Assembly (NCBI GenBank): GCA_964615935.1
Contig: CAZTTG010000009.1
Coordinates: forward strand, 27,440 to 91,439
DNA from: CAZTTG01 sp964615935
Lineage (GTDB): Bacteria; Planctomycetota; UBA1135; GCA-002686595
Direction: 5' to 3'
Length of the DNA: 64,000 bases
Below the pieces are notes generated by a model. It was not told the DNA's origin and searched no databases. It worked only from the letters and a program-made list of their open reading frames with translations. A program made the position numbers and the translations under genes. Positions 25,804 to 33,656 of this stretch are shown here, in pieces (the first letter of the stretch is position 1; each line of letters starts with the position of its first letter).

Positions 25804-26888
25804 GTCAGCCCGATCGCATCCCCGCGCCCGAGCCGGGGCTCCGCGCCTCCCTGTGGCAGTCCCGGGGGGTCAACACCCTGGGCCGCTTCCTGGCGCTCTT
25901 CCTGGTGTTCGCCTTCTTCGCCGTCATGGTGGAGGACAACCGCTTCACCAGCGCCCGCAACTTCGAGAACATCCTGCGCCAGAGCGCGGTGTACGCCACC
26001 GCGGCCCTGGGGATGACGATGGTCATCATCACCGCGGGGATCGACCTCTCGGTGGGCTCGATGATCGCCCTGACGGTGGTGGTGGTGGCCTGGGTGTTGA
26101 ACCTCAGCCACCAGGTCGTGGGCGCGGGCGGCGAGCTGGAGCAGGTCTTCCTGATCGCGGAGTGGCCGGTGCTGCTGCCGATGCTGGCGGTGCTCACCGG
26201 GGTGCTGGTCACGACGCTGGCGGGCATGGCCAACGGCCTGATGATCGTGGGCCTGCGCCTGGTGCCCTTCATCGTCACCCTGGGCACCATGGGCATGATC
26301 CGCGGCCTGGCCAAGGGGATCGCGGAGGAGAAGGACATCTACCCGCCGCAGGACACCTGGATCAGCGCGATCATGGATCCCACGCTGACCAGCCCGGACG
26401 CCTCGCGGAGCTGGATGATCCTGCCGCCGGGCGTCTGGATCGTGATCGTCTCGGCGATCTTCGCGGCGCTGCTGTTGCGCTACACGCGCTTCGGCCGACA
26501 CGTCTTCGCCATCGGCTCCAACCAGGAGACGGCGCGCCTGTGCGGGGTCCCGGTGAGGCGCACCAAGATCATCGTCTACGGCTTCGCCGGCTTCTTCGCG
26601 GCCCTGGCGGGCCTGATGCAGTTCTCCTTCATCGGCGGCATCGGCCAGCCCTCCACGGCGGTGGCCTACGAGCTCTTCGTGATCGCCGCGGTGGTGATCG
26701 GCGGCGGCAGCCTGATGGGCGGCGAGGGCTCGATCCTGGGCAGCGTGATCGGCGCCCTGATCATCACCATCCTCTACATGGGCGGCCAGCAGATGGGCTG
26801 GCCCAAGTGGGTGCAGGAGATGGTGATCGGCGGGATCATCGTGGCGGCGGTGGCGCTGGATCAGCTGAGGCACAGGGGAGTGAAGTAG
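25800..26888 (+). CDS. Sugar ABC importer permease (RbsC-like)
   Basis: 362 residues with about eight to ten membrane helices. The start is TTG 25800, which overlaps the ATPase TGA (TTGA) and has GGAAGGAG at 25787-25794, so translation is probably coupled; the first in-frame ATG is far inside the protein. Family motifs include FENILRQSAVYATAALGMTMVIITAGIDLSVGS, PFIVTLGTMGMIRGLA, the EAA-like loop around SNQETARLCGVPVRRTKIIVYGFAGF, and VIGGGSLMGGEGSILGSVIGALI. It forms the membrane channel with the two preceding products. No sugar kinase or regulator lies beside the operon. Confidence 0.92.
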   Translation: MSQPDRIPAPEPGLRASLWQSRGVNTLGRFLALFLVFAFFAVMVEDNRFTSARNFENILRQSAVYATAALGMTMVIITAGIDLSVGSMIALTVVVVAWVLNLSHQVVGAGGELEQVFLIAEWPVLLPMLAVLTGVLVTTLAGMANGLMIVGLRLVPFIVTLGTMGMIRGLAKGIAEEKDIYPPQDTWISAIMDPTLTSPDASRSWMILPPGVWIVIVSAIFAALLLRYTRFGRHVFAIGSNQETARLCGVPVRRTKIIVYGFAGFFAALAGLMQFSFIGGIGQPSTAVAYELFVIAAVVIGGGSLMGGEGSILGSVIGALIITILYMGGQQMGWPKWVQEMVIGGIIVAAVALDQLRHRGVK

Positions 26889-26895
26889 GTCGGGC

Positions 26896-27324
26896 CTATG
26901 GGGTCTGCTTCTTCTTCTGTCCTCGTTCGTTCATCTTGGTAGTGAGTCGTCCCAGAAGATACTCCTCAATCGCTGGGGCCTCGAACGCGTGCACGCGGGG
27001 GACGGGAATGGTGCGAACGTGTTTCGCGCCTTCCCATCCCTGCGGTCCCTTGGCCAGGCCGTCGGAGCCCTTGCTGAAGTGGGCCCCCAACCGCGCTCCC
27101 AGCGTTGCATCGAGCGAGGCCTTGCCAATGTAGACTAGCCTGTTGTGTCCGTCGTAGACCACATACACACCTGGGAGTGTAGCGTAGGGCCAGTACTCCT
27201 CCTCCCAGGGCTGGTCGAGGCGACAGGGCTCAGACAGCCACAGTGGACCGATACCCGGCCTGGCCATGCGCCCGTTGAACTCCATCAGAGCAGCCGCAAG
27301 GTCATCGATGGTGGAGAGTTCCAT
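26896..27324 (-). CDS. GIY-YIG-like nuclease domain protein
   Basis: 142 residues. LPGVYVVYDGHNRLVYIGKASL near residues 50-71 matches the GIY-YIG signature with the spacing of that superfamily, followed by LGARLGAHF (catalytic Arg context) and a C-terminal Glu in AIEEYLLGRL. GIY-YIG proteins cut DNA with a single metal; standalone small ones are often of unknown role, in repair, mobile DNA or defence. The region is visibly less GC-rich than its neighbours and the codon choice differs, hinting at acquisition. It converges on the permease with a seven-base gap. No partner gene is next to it. Confidence 0.68.
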   Translation of the reverse strand: MELSTIDDLAAALMEFNGRMARPGIGPLWLSEPCRLDQPWEEEYWPYATLPGVYVVYDGHNRLVYIGKASLDATLGARLGAHFSKGSDGLAKGPQGWEGAKHVRTIPVPRVHAFEAPAIEEYLLGRLTTKMNERGQKKKQTP

Positions 27325-27663
27325 GTCCGCGTAGATTGGCGAGGGGAATGTGCTGGGCTGCGTCTCTCGGTCGGCGCGGCAGAGAGTTCTCGTGGTGGTC
27401 GACCGCAGGGTGAGCAGGGATCGGACGTTTGGGCGGGTTGGCGTCCTGCAAGCGCGATTCTACCATGGGCAAGAAGTGGCTGGCCCGAATCGCGCTGACA
27501 TGGGATGCAGGCAAGCGAGCCCCCGACAGCGCCTGCCGCCCCGTAACACAGGTGTGGGTCGGATCGCGAGAATGCTGGAATAGCCCGCCCCCCATCGCGT
27601 CGAACCGCGAGCCCACCCGCCCCGCGCTCGTGCCAGCGCAGCCCCGGGACCGAGAGGAGCCCC
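27325..27663. other. 339-base gap without a supported gene
   Basis: It separates the divergent GIY-YIG and 837-residue protein genes, so promoters for both should lie here, but no convincing -35/-10 pair or hairpin is visible. A short frame from ATG 27465 (MGKKWLARIALTWDAG...) runs into the next gene; it shows no recognisable domain and I do not call it. Confidence 0.5.
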
Positions 27664-30177
27664 ATGCCCGATCCCCTGCCCATCGCCCTCGCCGCCGTTC
27701 TCCTGCTCGCGGCGGCGCCGGGTGACGAGAACTGGATCCGGAACGGGGACCTCGAGGCGGGCCAGGGCGGACTGCCCGAACACTGGGCCAACACCGGCGG
27801 CTCCGAGCGGGTGAGCTTCACCTGGGAGCTGGCCCCCGAGGGCCGCGGGCGGTGCCTCGCGCTGCACTGCACCGATCCGAAGAGCCGCAGCCCGCACAAC
27901 TGGAGCCAGCGGATCGAGCTGGAGGAGACGCGGCCCGCGCGGCTGGAGCTCTCGGCCCGGGTGCGAGCGCAGGAGATGCACCCCGAGGCCCAGGCCTGCG
28001 CCATGGTCCAGCTCTGGGACGCGGATGGAGGGATGACCGGCGGGGCCTGGACCGACCGCACGGTGGAGGACTCGGACTGGCACCGGGTCGACGCCGTCTT
28101 CGACGTGCCCGAGGACTGCGTCGCGCTGCGAGTGCTGGTCTACCTGGTGGGACGGGGCCGGATCTGGGTGGACGACATCGCCCTGATCGAGACCGATCGC
28201 GAGCCGCGCTCCTCCCACGAGGCGCCCCACGTCTCCGGCTGGGAGCGGCTGGCCCGCCGCTGCGCCGGCGAGATCCCCTGGCTGTTCGACGCCGAGGAGG
28301 CGCTGGCGCGCGCCAGGAGGGAGCGCAGGCCGATCCTGGCCTACGTGCGATGCATCGACGAGGACGACGCGCTGGCCTCGGGGCTGGCGCTCGACCTCGA
28401 TGGGGTGCGGCTGCTCGACGACGGCCTGCGCAAGGACCTCCTCATGCGCGCCGGTCCCCTGAGCGATCCCGAGGTGGGCGCCCTGATCGAGCGCCGCTTC
28501 GTGCCCCTGATCCTGACCTACGACCTCTCCCGCCACGGCATGGGCCCCAGCGCGGACGACCCCCTGCGGGCCATCGGCGAGGCCGCCTGCGAGACCGTGA
28601 CCCCGGCTCTCATCGTGCTCGACCCCCGCGGGGAGCGGGTGCACAAGCTGCACCGCATCGGGACCCTCAGCGCTCCCTTCGTGGACCAGGTGCTGCGGGT
28701 GGCGCTGCTGGATTCGCGCTCGCGACCCCCCGAGGACCTCGACGATCCGCTGGAGCTCTACCTGGTCGGAGAGCTCGACGGCGTCCTGGAGGCCCTGGAG
28801 GATCGCTCCGACGAGCCCGCCCGCGTGCTGCGTGCGCGCGTTCTGCGACGCCGGGGGACGCTCGACGCGGCCGAGGCCGAGCTCGAGGGCCTGACGGGCG
28901 GCGAGGCCCAGCTCGAGCGGGGTCTGCTCGAGGTGGCCCGCGGGCATCACCAGGCCGCGATCGAGATCCTGGACCAGGCCATCGCCCTGGAGCCCGGTCC
29001 GCGCCGGGAGGAGGCCGCCTTCCGCGCCGCCTGGTGCGCCCATCGCCTGGGCCTCCACGAGGACGCGCACGAGCGCTTCGAGGCCATCGCCGGCGACAGC
29101 CGCTTCGGCCGCAAGGCGGCGGCCTGCCTGCTGAGGGAGGGGCCCCGCCCGCCCCTGGCCGAGACCGCGCGGGCCCGGCCCACGACTCGCCCCCTCGCGC
29201 CGCGCCTGCTCGAGGCGGAGAGCACCGAGAACCTGGACCCCGAGGTGGAGCTCGACCTGGAGCGGGCCCTGGGCTTCCTCCTCGAACAGCAGCGGCACGA
29301 CGGCTCCTTCGGAGGCCACACCGGCGCCGTCGGAGGCGGCTCGTGGGACGCGGCCATCAGCGGCATCGTCGGCGAGGCCCTCCTGCGCTGGCGCGAGCGG
29401 GCGCCCGAGGAGCTGCGCGTGCCCCTCGACGAGTGCCTGGAGGAGATCGGCCTCTTCCTGGACGGGTGGTCGCAGAGGAACCCGAGCCACCACCTGGCCG
29501 CCTTCAACGACCCCTACGCCCTGCTGTACCTGGTCCAGGTGGGGCGACCGGAGACGGCGCAGCGCTTCATCCGGTCCATCGCCGACTCCCAGCAGGCGGA
29601 CGGCTGCTGGACGGTCTACGAGCCCGAGCGGCCGACGAGCTTCAACACCGCCCTGAACCTCCGGGCCCTCCTGGCGGCGCGCGAGGCCGGCTTCGAGGTG
29701 CCCGAGGAGGTCCTGGCCTCGGGCCTCGAGGCCCTGGAGGCCATGCGCACCTCGGCCGGCCTCTTCCCCTACTCCACCCAGGCCGGGCACGAGTGGATGA
29801 CGACCCCCCACGGCGCGATCGCCCGCGATCCCCTGTGCGAGTCGACCCTGCTGGCGGCCGGGCGCGGCTCGAAGAAGCTCGTGCGCGAGGCCCTGGAGCG
29901 CTTCGAGGACCACTGCGGCGAGCTGAGGGAGCCCACCAAGAAGCTCTACGACTACTTCAACGCGCGCGGGCACGGCGGCTACTACCAGCTCTTCGCCTGG
30001 CGCAACGCGGTGGACGCGTCCGGGGCGCTCACCGACCGCCGGCGCGCCCGCTTCCTGCGCCTGGCGGCCACCCACCTGGCCATGGCCCGGGAGTTCGATG
30101 GGACCTGGATCGACCAGGCCATGCTGGGCCGGGCCTACGGCACGGCCATGGCGCTGTACGTGCTGGGGGCCCGGTAG
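27664..30177 (+). CDS. Exported multidomain protein: jelly-roll, thioredoxin-like, TPR-like and toroid domains
   Basis: 837 residues with a short signal peptide (PLPIALAAVLLLAAAPGD). About 20-180 is a carbohydrate-binding-like jelly roll (NWIRNGDLEAGQGGLPEHWAN ... GRIWVDDIALIE). About 195-350 looks thioredoxin-like (RRERRPILAYVRC, RRFVPLILTYD, VTPALIVLDPRGERVHKL) but has no CxxC pair, so redox activity is unlikely. About 355-510 carries TPR-like helical hairpins. About 530-837 is an alpha/alpha toroid of the prenyltransferase/squalene-cyclase repeat type (GFLLEQQRHDGSFGGH, RFIRSIADSQQADGCWTVYE). A GAGAGGAG site precedes the ATG. I know no named family with this full order; the domain calls are by pattern. 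Confidence 0.68.
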   Translation: MPDPLPIALAAVLLLAAAPGDENWIRNGDLEAGQGGLPEHWANTGGSERVSFTWELAPEGRGRCLALHCTDPKSRSPHNWSQRIELEETRPARLELSARVRAQEMHPEAQACAMVQLWDADGGMTGGAWTDRTVEDSDWHRVDAVFDVPEDCVALRVLVYLVGRGRIWVDDIALIETDREPRSSHEAPHVSGWERLARRCAGEIPWLFDAEEALARARRERRPILAYVRCIDEDDALASGLALDLDGVRLLDDGLRKDLLMRAGPLSDPEVGALIERRFVPLILTYDLSRHGMGPSADDPLRAIGEAACETVTPALIVLDPRGERVHKLHRIGTLSAPFVDQVLRVALLDSRSRPPEDLDDPLELYLVGELDGVLEALEDRSDEPARVLRARVLRRRGTLDAAEAELEGLTGGEAQLERGLLEVARGHHQAAIEILDQAIALEPGPRREEAAFRAAWCAHRLGLHEDAHERFEAIAGDSRFGRKAAACLLREGPRPPLAETARARPTTRPLAPRLLEAESTENLDPEVELDLERALGFLLEQQRHDGSFGGHTGAVGGGSWDAAISGIVGEALLRWRERAPEELRVPLDECLEEIGLFLDGWSQRNPSHHLAAFNDPYALLYLVQVGRPETAQRFIRSIADSQQADGCWTVYEPERPTSFNTALNLRALLAAREAGFEVPEEVLASGLEALEAMRTSAGLFPYSTQAGHEWMTTPHGAIARDPLCESTLLAAGRGSKKLVREALERFEDHCGELREPTKKLYDYFNARGHGGYYQLFAWRNAVDASGALTDRRRARFLRLAATHLAMAREFDGTWIDQAMLGRAYGTAMALYVLGAR

Positions 30178-30361
30178 CCCGGCCGCGCAGCGGGCCCCGG
30201 ATCGACCTCGGGGCGGCCTCCAATGGCCCTCCGCGCCGAAATCGACCCACAAACCAGGAAGCCCGGGCCTGGCGGCGTTCAATGGGCGGGCCTCATGGCC
30301 TAACATTCCGAGATCGACTCGACCCCCCTCCCCATTTTGGACATGGAGTATTCCTTGCAGC

Positions 30362-31546
30362 ATTACCCGACGCCCGCTCCTCTTCGCCGCGGCCTCCGCG
30401 GCCTTCCTGTTCTCCGCTTGCTGCCAGGAGTGCACCACGTCCTCTGGCGATATGGAGGTCCTCTTTCAGGGCAAGGGCGAGGACGAGCTCTCGACCATAG
30501 CGATCCCCGGCGAGCGGGCCGGTGAGGCCGCTGCTGCCCGGGAGAAGGCCAACCCCGGCGAGCTGGACTCCACCGACATCGACGACGGCGGCGAGGGCTT
30601 CAACTCGCGCGTCACCGTCGAGGCGCCCATCGAGGGCATCTACACGGTCGTCTGCACCAGCGCCGTCGCCGGCCAGACCGGGAGCTACGAGCTCGACGTG
30701 ACCACCTACGGACTCCAGGAGTGGACCGAGGGCGGCGGCCCGAACGAGACCTACGCCGTGCTGGTGGGCGCGGGCGACTACCCCATCGGTACCGACGGCG
30801 ACCTCAAGGGCACCACCAACGACGTGACGCGGATGCAGCAGCTCTTGACCGAGGACTTCGGCGTGCCTGCCGAGAACGTGGTCACCCTGCTCGACGGCCG
30901 CGCCTCCCGGCGCAACCTGATCGACGGCTTCCGCCGGCACCTGGCCCAGGCGGGTCCGAACGGCACGGCCATCTTTTACTACACCGGCCACGGCACGCGC
31001 ATCGAGGACGTGGCCGCCGCCGACGAGGAGGACGGCTTCGACGACGCCCTGTACCTGGTGGACGACGAGCTCGGCGTGCTGATCGACGAGCTGGCCGCCG
31101 ATCGCGTGCTGGTCATATTCGACAGCTGCTTCTCGGGCACCGGCACGCGGCTGGTGGGCGACGTGCGCACCAAGGGCCTCGACTACGAGGACGTGCAGGC
31201 CTGGCTGCGCGCGCCCGCGGGCTACGTGGCCACCAGCGGAGCCGCGAGCTTCGGGGGCGCCGACGCGCCGGCCGACCACGTGCTCCTGGCCAGCTCGCGC
31301 GAGATCGAGCCCAGCCTGGACATCGACGGCCTGGCCGAGATGGGCGGCCCCGGAGGGCTCTTCACCTATCACCTCATCAAGGCCATCCGGGCCATGCCGG
31401 CCGAGTCCACCTTCGTCGAGCTGCTCGACGAGACCAAGGCCCTGATGGAGCCCGTCCTGACCCAGATCGGCAGCGTCCAGATCCCCCAGGTGGCCGGCCA
31501 GCGGGCGGGCGAGTCCATGCGCGGCTACCTGAACCTCGGGAGCTGA
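30362..31546 (+). CDS. Caspase-family (C14) lipoprotein with PPC-like domain; start uncertain
   Basis: About 394 residues. TRRPLLFAAASAAFLFSACCQ is a lipoprotein signal. A PPC-like beta-sandwich follows (about 40-115: GEGFNSRVTVEAPIEGIYTVVCTS...GSYELDV). The caspase-fold peptidase begins ETYAVLVGAGDYPI, with catalytic His codon at 30989 (FYYTGHGTR) and Cys codon at 31127 (VIFDSCFSGTG). In this frame no ATG, GTG or TTG exists between 30101 and the signal; either ATT at 30362 is used or a frameshift hides the nearby ATG at 30343. Caspase-like prokaryotic peptidases usually cut after Arg/Lys or Asp; specificity here is unknown. A second caspase gene starts seven bases after the stop. Confidence 0.82.
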   Translation: MTRRPLLFAAASAAFLFSACCQECTTSSGDMEVLFQGKGEDELSTIAIPGERAGEAAAAREKANPGELDSTDIDDGGEGFNSRVTVEAPIEGIYTVVCTSAVAGQTGSYELDVTTYGLQEWTEGGGPNETYAVLVGAGDYPIGTDGDLKGTTNDVTRMQQLLTEDFGVPAENVVTLLDGRASRRNLIDGFRRHLAQAGPNGTAIFYYTGHGTRIEDVAAADEEDGFDDALYLVDDELGVLIDELAADRVLVIFDSCFSGTGTRLVGDVRTKGLDYEDVQAWLRAPAGYVATSGAASFGGADAPADHVLLASSREIEPSLDIDGLAEMGGPGGLFTYHLIKAIRAMPAESTFVELLDETKALMEPVLTQIGSVQIPQVAGQRAGESMRGYLNLGS

Positions 31547-31553
31547 GGCCGCC

Positions 31554-33656
31554 ATGCGCAGGCTGGCGTCCGGACTCCTCCTCGGCGTCCTCGCCCTGGC
31601 CTGCTCGAACGTGCGGGCGCCCGAGGAGGAGACCCGGGAGCCGGCGCGCCGCGCCCTGATCGTCGGCATCGACGCCTACTCCCGGGCCGGCCCCCGCGCC
31701 GAGGGCGCGCGCGGGGCCCGGCGCGCGTCGATCCCCGACCTGCGGGGGGCGGTGCGCGACGCGCAGACCCTGGCGGCCCTGCTCGAGATCCGCTTCGGCT
31801 TCGAGCCCCAGGACGTTCGGCTCCTGATCGACGAGGAGGCCACCCGCGAGGGCATCCTGGAGGCCATCCGGGAGCACCTGATCGAGCCCAGCCGGCCGGG
31901 GGACCTCGCGGTCTTCCACTTCTCGGGCCACGGCTCGCGCATCGCCAGCAGCACCTCGGCCTCGCCCCACGGCCTCGACCAGACCCTGGTGCCCTTCGAC
32001 GCGGGCGCGGGCGCGCGGGACGTCTGGGACAAGGAGCTGCGCGCGCTGCTGAACGAGCTGCTCGACCGGCAGGCGCGGGTCACCGCGCTCTTCGACTGCT
32101 GCTTCAGCGGCTCGATCACCCGCGGCCAGGAGGGCGCGCGCACCGCGCCCTGGGACGAGCGCGAGGCGAGCGAGGTCTACCCCGAGGTGCCGGCGGCCGA
32201 CGGACCCAGCCCCGCCCGGCGAGGCGCGCTGGTCTTCGCGGCCTCCCAGGACATCCAGGTGGCGCGCGAGCTGGAGGGGGAGGACGGCGAGATCCACGGC
32301 CTCTTCAGCGGCGCCCTGCACGAGGTCCTGGCCAGCGCTCCGCCGGGCGAGAGCGCGCGGCGGGTCTTCCTGCGCGCCGAGGCGCGCATGCGCGCCAGCG
32401 GCCTGGTCCAGGATCCCGGGCTCGAGGGCGTGCCGCCGGGCGAGAACGGGCGGGCGCCCTTCGGGCTGGCGCCGTCCGGGGTGACGGGTGGCCTGGTCCT
32501 GCCCGCGGTCGGGGTCGTGGTCGGCAGCGGCGAGGTGCGGCTGCGCGGCGGGAGCGCGGTGGGCCTGGCGCCCGGCTGCGAGCTCTCGAGGGTCTCGGAG
32601 GACGGGCGCGGGCCCCTGCGCCTGCTCGTGACCGAGGTGAGCGGCCTCTCTAACTGCCTGGCGCGCATCATCGAGGGCGAGGCGGGCGATCTGCGCCCCG
32701 AGGAGGATCTCTTCGAGGTCGAGCGCTGGGTCGTACCCGAGGGGGCGCACCTGCGCGTCTGGATTCCCCCGGCGGAGGCGGACCTCCTCGAGCGCCTCGG
32801 GCTGGGAGGCGAGGACGGTCGCGTCGAGCTGGTCGAGGATCCGGCCCTGGCCCACTACCGCCTCGAGGGTGGGGCGGACGGGGAGCAGCGGCTCTACCGC
32901 TGGGTGCGCGCGGACGGATCGCCCGACCTCGAGGGGCCGCGGCGGTTCCGCCCGGGCTCCCTTCCGGCCGACACCCGATGGACGCGCTGGAGGCCCGCCG
33001 GAACGGCCACGGACCGCAGCGCCCGCAGCCTGCGCGAGAGCGCCTTCGAGCTCGCGCGCCTCCGCGCATGGCTGACGCTGAGCGCTCCGCCCGACAACGG
33101 CCGCTTCCCCTATCGCCTGGGCCTCTTCCTCGAGGACCGCCAGGACGCCTCCGCGCCCCTCGGCCTCACCGCCCGCCGCGGCCAGATCCTGCGCTTCGCC
33201 CTGGTGCGCGATCCCGAGCAGCTCGACCCCTCGGGCCGCCACAAGACCGGCGAGCAGCGCTACGTCTACCTCTTCGTCGTCGACTCGAGCGGCGCCAGCA
33301 CCCTGCTCTTCCCGAGCCCCGACGCGCCCACCGCCGAGAACCTCTTTCCCTCCCTCCACGCCGACTTCGGCGACCTGCCCACGCGCATCGATCTGCCCGT
33401 CGAGGCCGGCGAGGTCAAGCCCCCCTTCGGGGTCGACACCTTCGTGCTGCTCACCACCAAGACGCCCCTGCCGGATCCCTGGTCCCTGCAGTGGTCGGCG
33501 GTCAAGCGCTCCGCCGACGGCGCGGTCCTGCGCGAGGAGGTCGAGGATCCGCTCGCCTGGCTGCTCCAGGGCCTCAACGGCGCGGCCCGCGCGGCGCCGC
33601 GGCCGGTCCCCGCCTCCTGGTCGATCGACCGCGTGCAGGTCGAGAGCACCGACTGA
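31554..33656 (+). CDS. Caspase-family (C14) lipoprotein with DUF4384-like C-terminus
   Basis: 700 residues. MRRLASGLLLGVLALACSN is a lipoprotein signal with Cys17. The caspase-like domain covers about 33-290: RRALIVGIDAYS, IPDLRGAVRDAQTLAALLEIRFG, catalytic His126 in FHFSGHGSR, and Cys183 in LFDCCFSGS. The remaining ~400 residues are of unknown fold up to about 590, after which RYVYLFVVDSSGASTLLFPS resembles DUF4384, a domain found after peptidase or kinase domains. It forms a likely operon with the first caspase gene (seven-base gap), and its TGA directly abuts the stop of the convergent CHAT gene. Substrates are unknown; the CHAT protein is an obvious candidate partner. Confidence 0.88.
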   Translation: MRRLASGLLLGVLALACSNVRAPEEETREPARRALIVGIDAYSRAGPRAEGARGARRASIPDLRGAVRDAQTLAALLEIRFGFEPQDVRLLIDEEATREGILEAIREHLIEPSRPGDLAVFHFSGHGSRIASSTSASPHGLDQTLVPFDAGAGARDVWDKELRALLNELLDRQARVTALFDCCFSGSITRGQEGARTAPWDEREASEVYPEVPAADGPSPARRGALVFAASQDIQVARELEGEDGEIHGLFSGALHEVLASAPPGESARRVFLRAEARMRASGLVQDPGLEGVPPGENGRAPFGLAPSGVTGGLVLPAVGVVVGSGEVRLRGGSAVGLAPGCELSRVSEDGRGPLRLLVTEVSGLSNCLARIIEGEAGDLRPEEDLFEVERWVVPEGAHLRVWIPPAEADLLERLGLGGEDGRVELVEDPALAHYRLEGGADGEQRLYRWVRADGSPDLEGPRRFRPGSLPADTRWTRWRPAGTATDRSARSLRESAFELARLRAWLTLSAPPDNGRFPYRLGLFLEDRQDASAPLGLTARRGQILRFALVRDPEQLDPSGRHKTGEQRYVYLFVVDSSGASTLLFPSPDAPTAENLFPSLHADFGDLPTRIDLPVEAGEVKPPFGVDTFVLLTTKTPLPDPWSLQWSAVKRSADGAVLREEVEDPLAWLLQGLNGAARAAPRPVPASWSIDRVQVESTD

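Noticed and set aside
27460..30438. 992-codon minus-strand frame opposite the multidomain gene
   Set aside because: Low-complexity composition and no recognisable motif; the plus strand has a signal peptide and domains.
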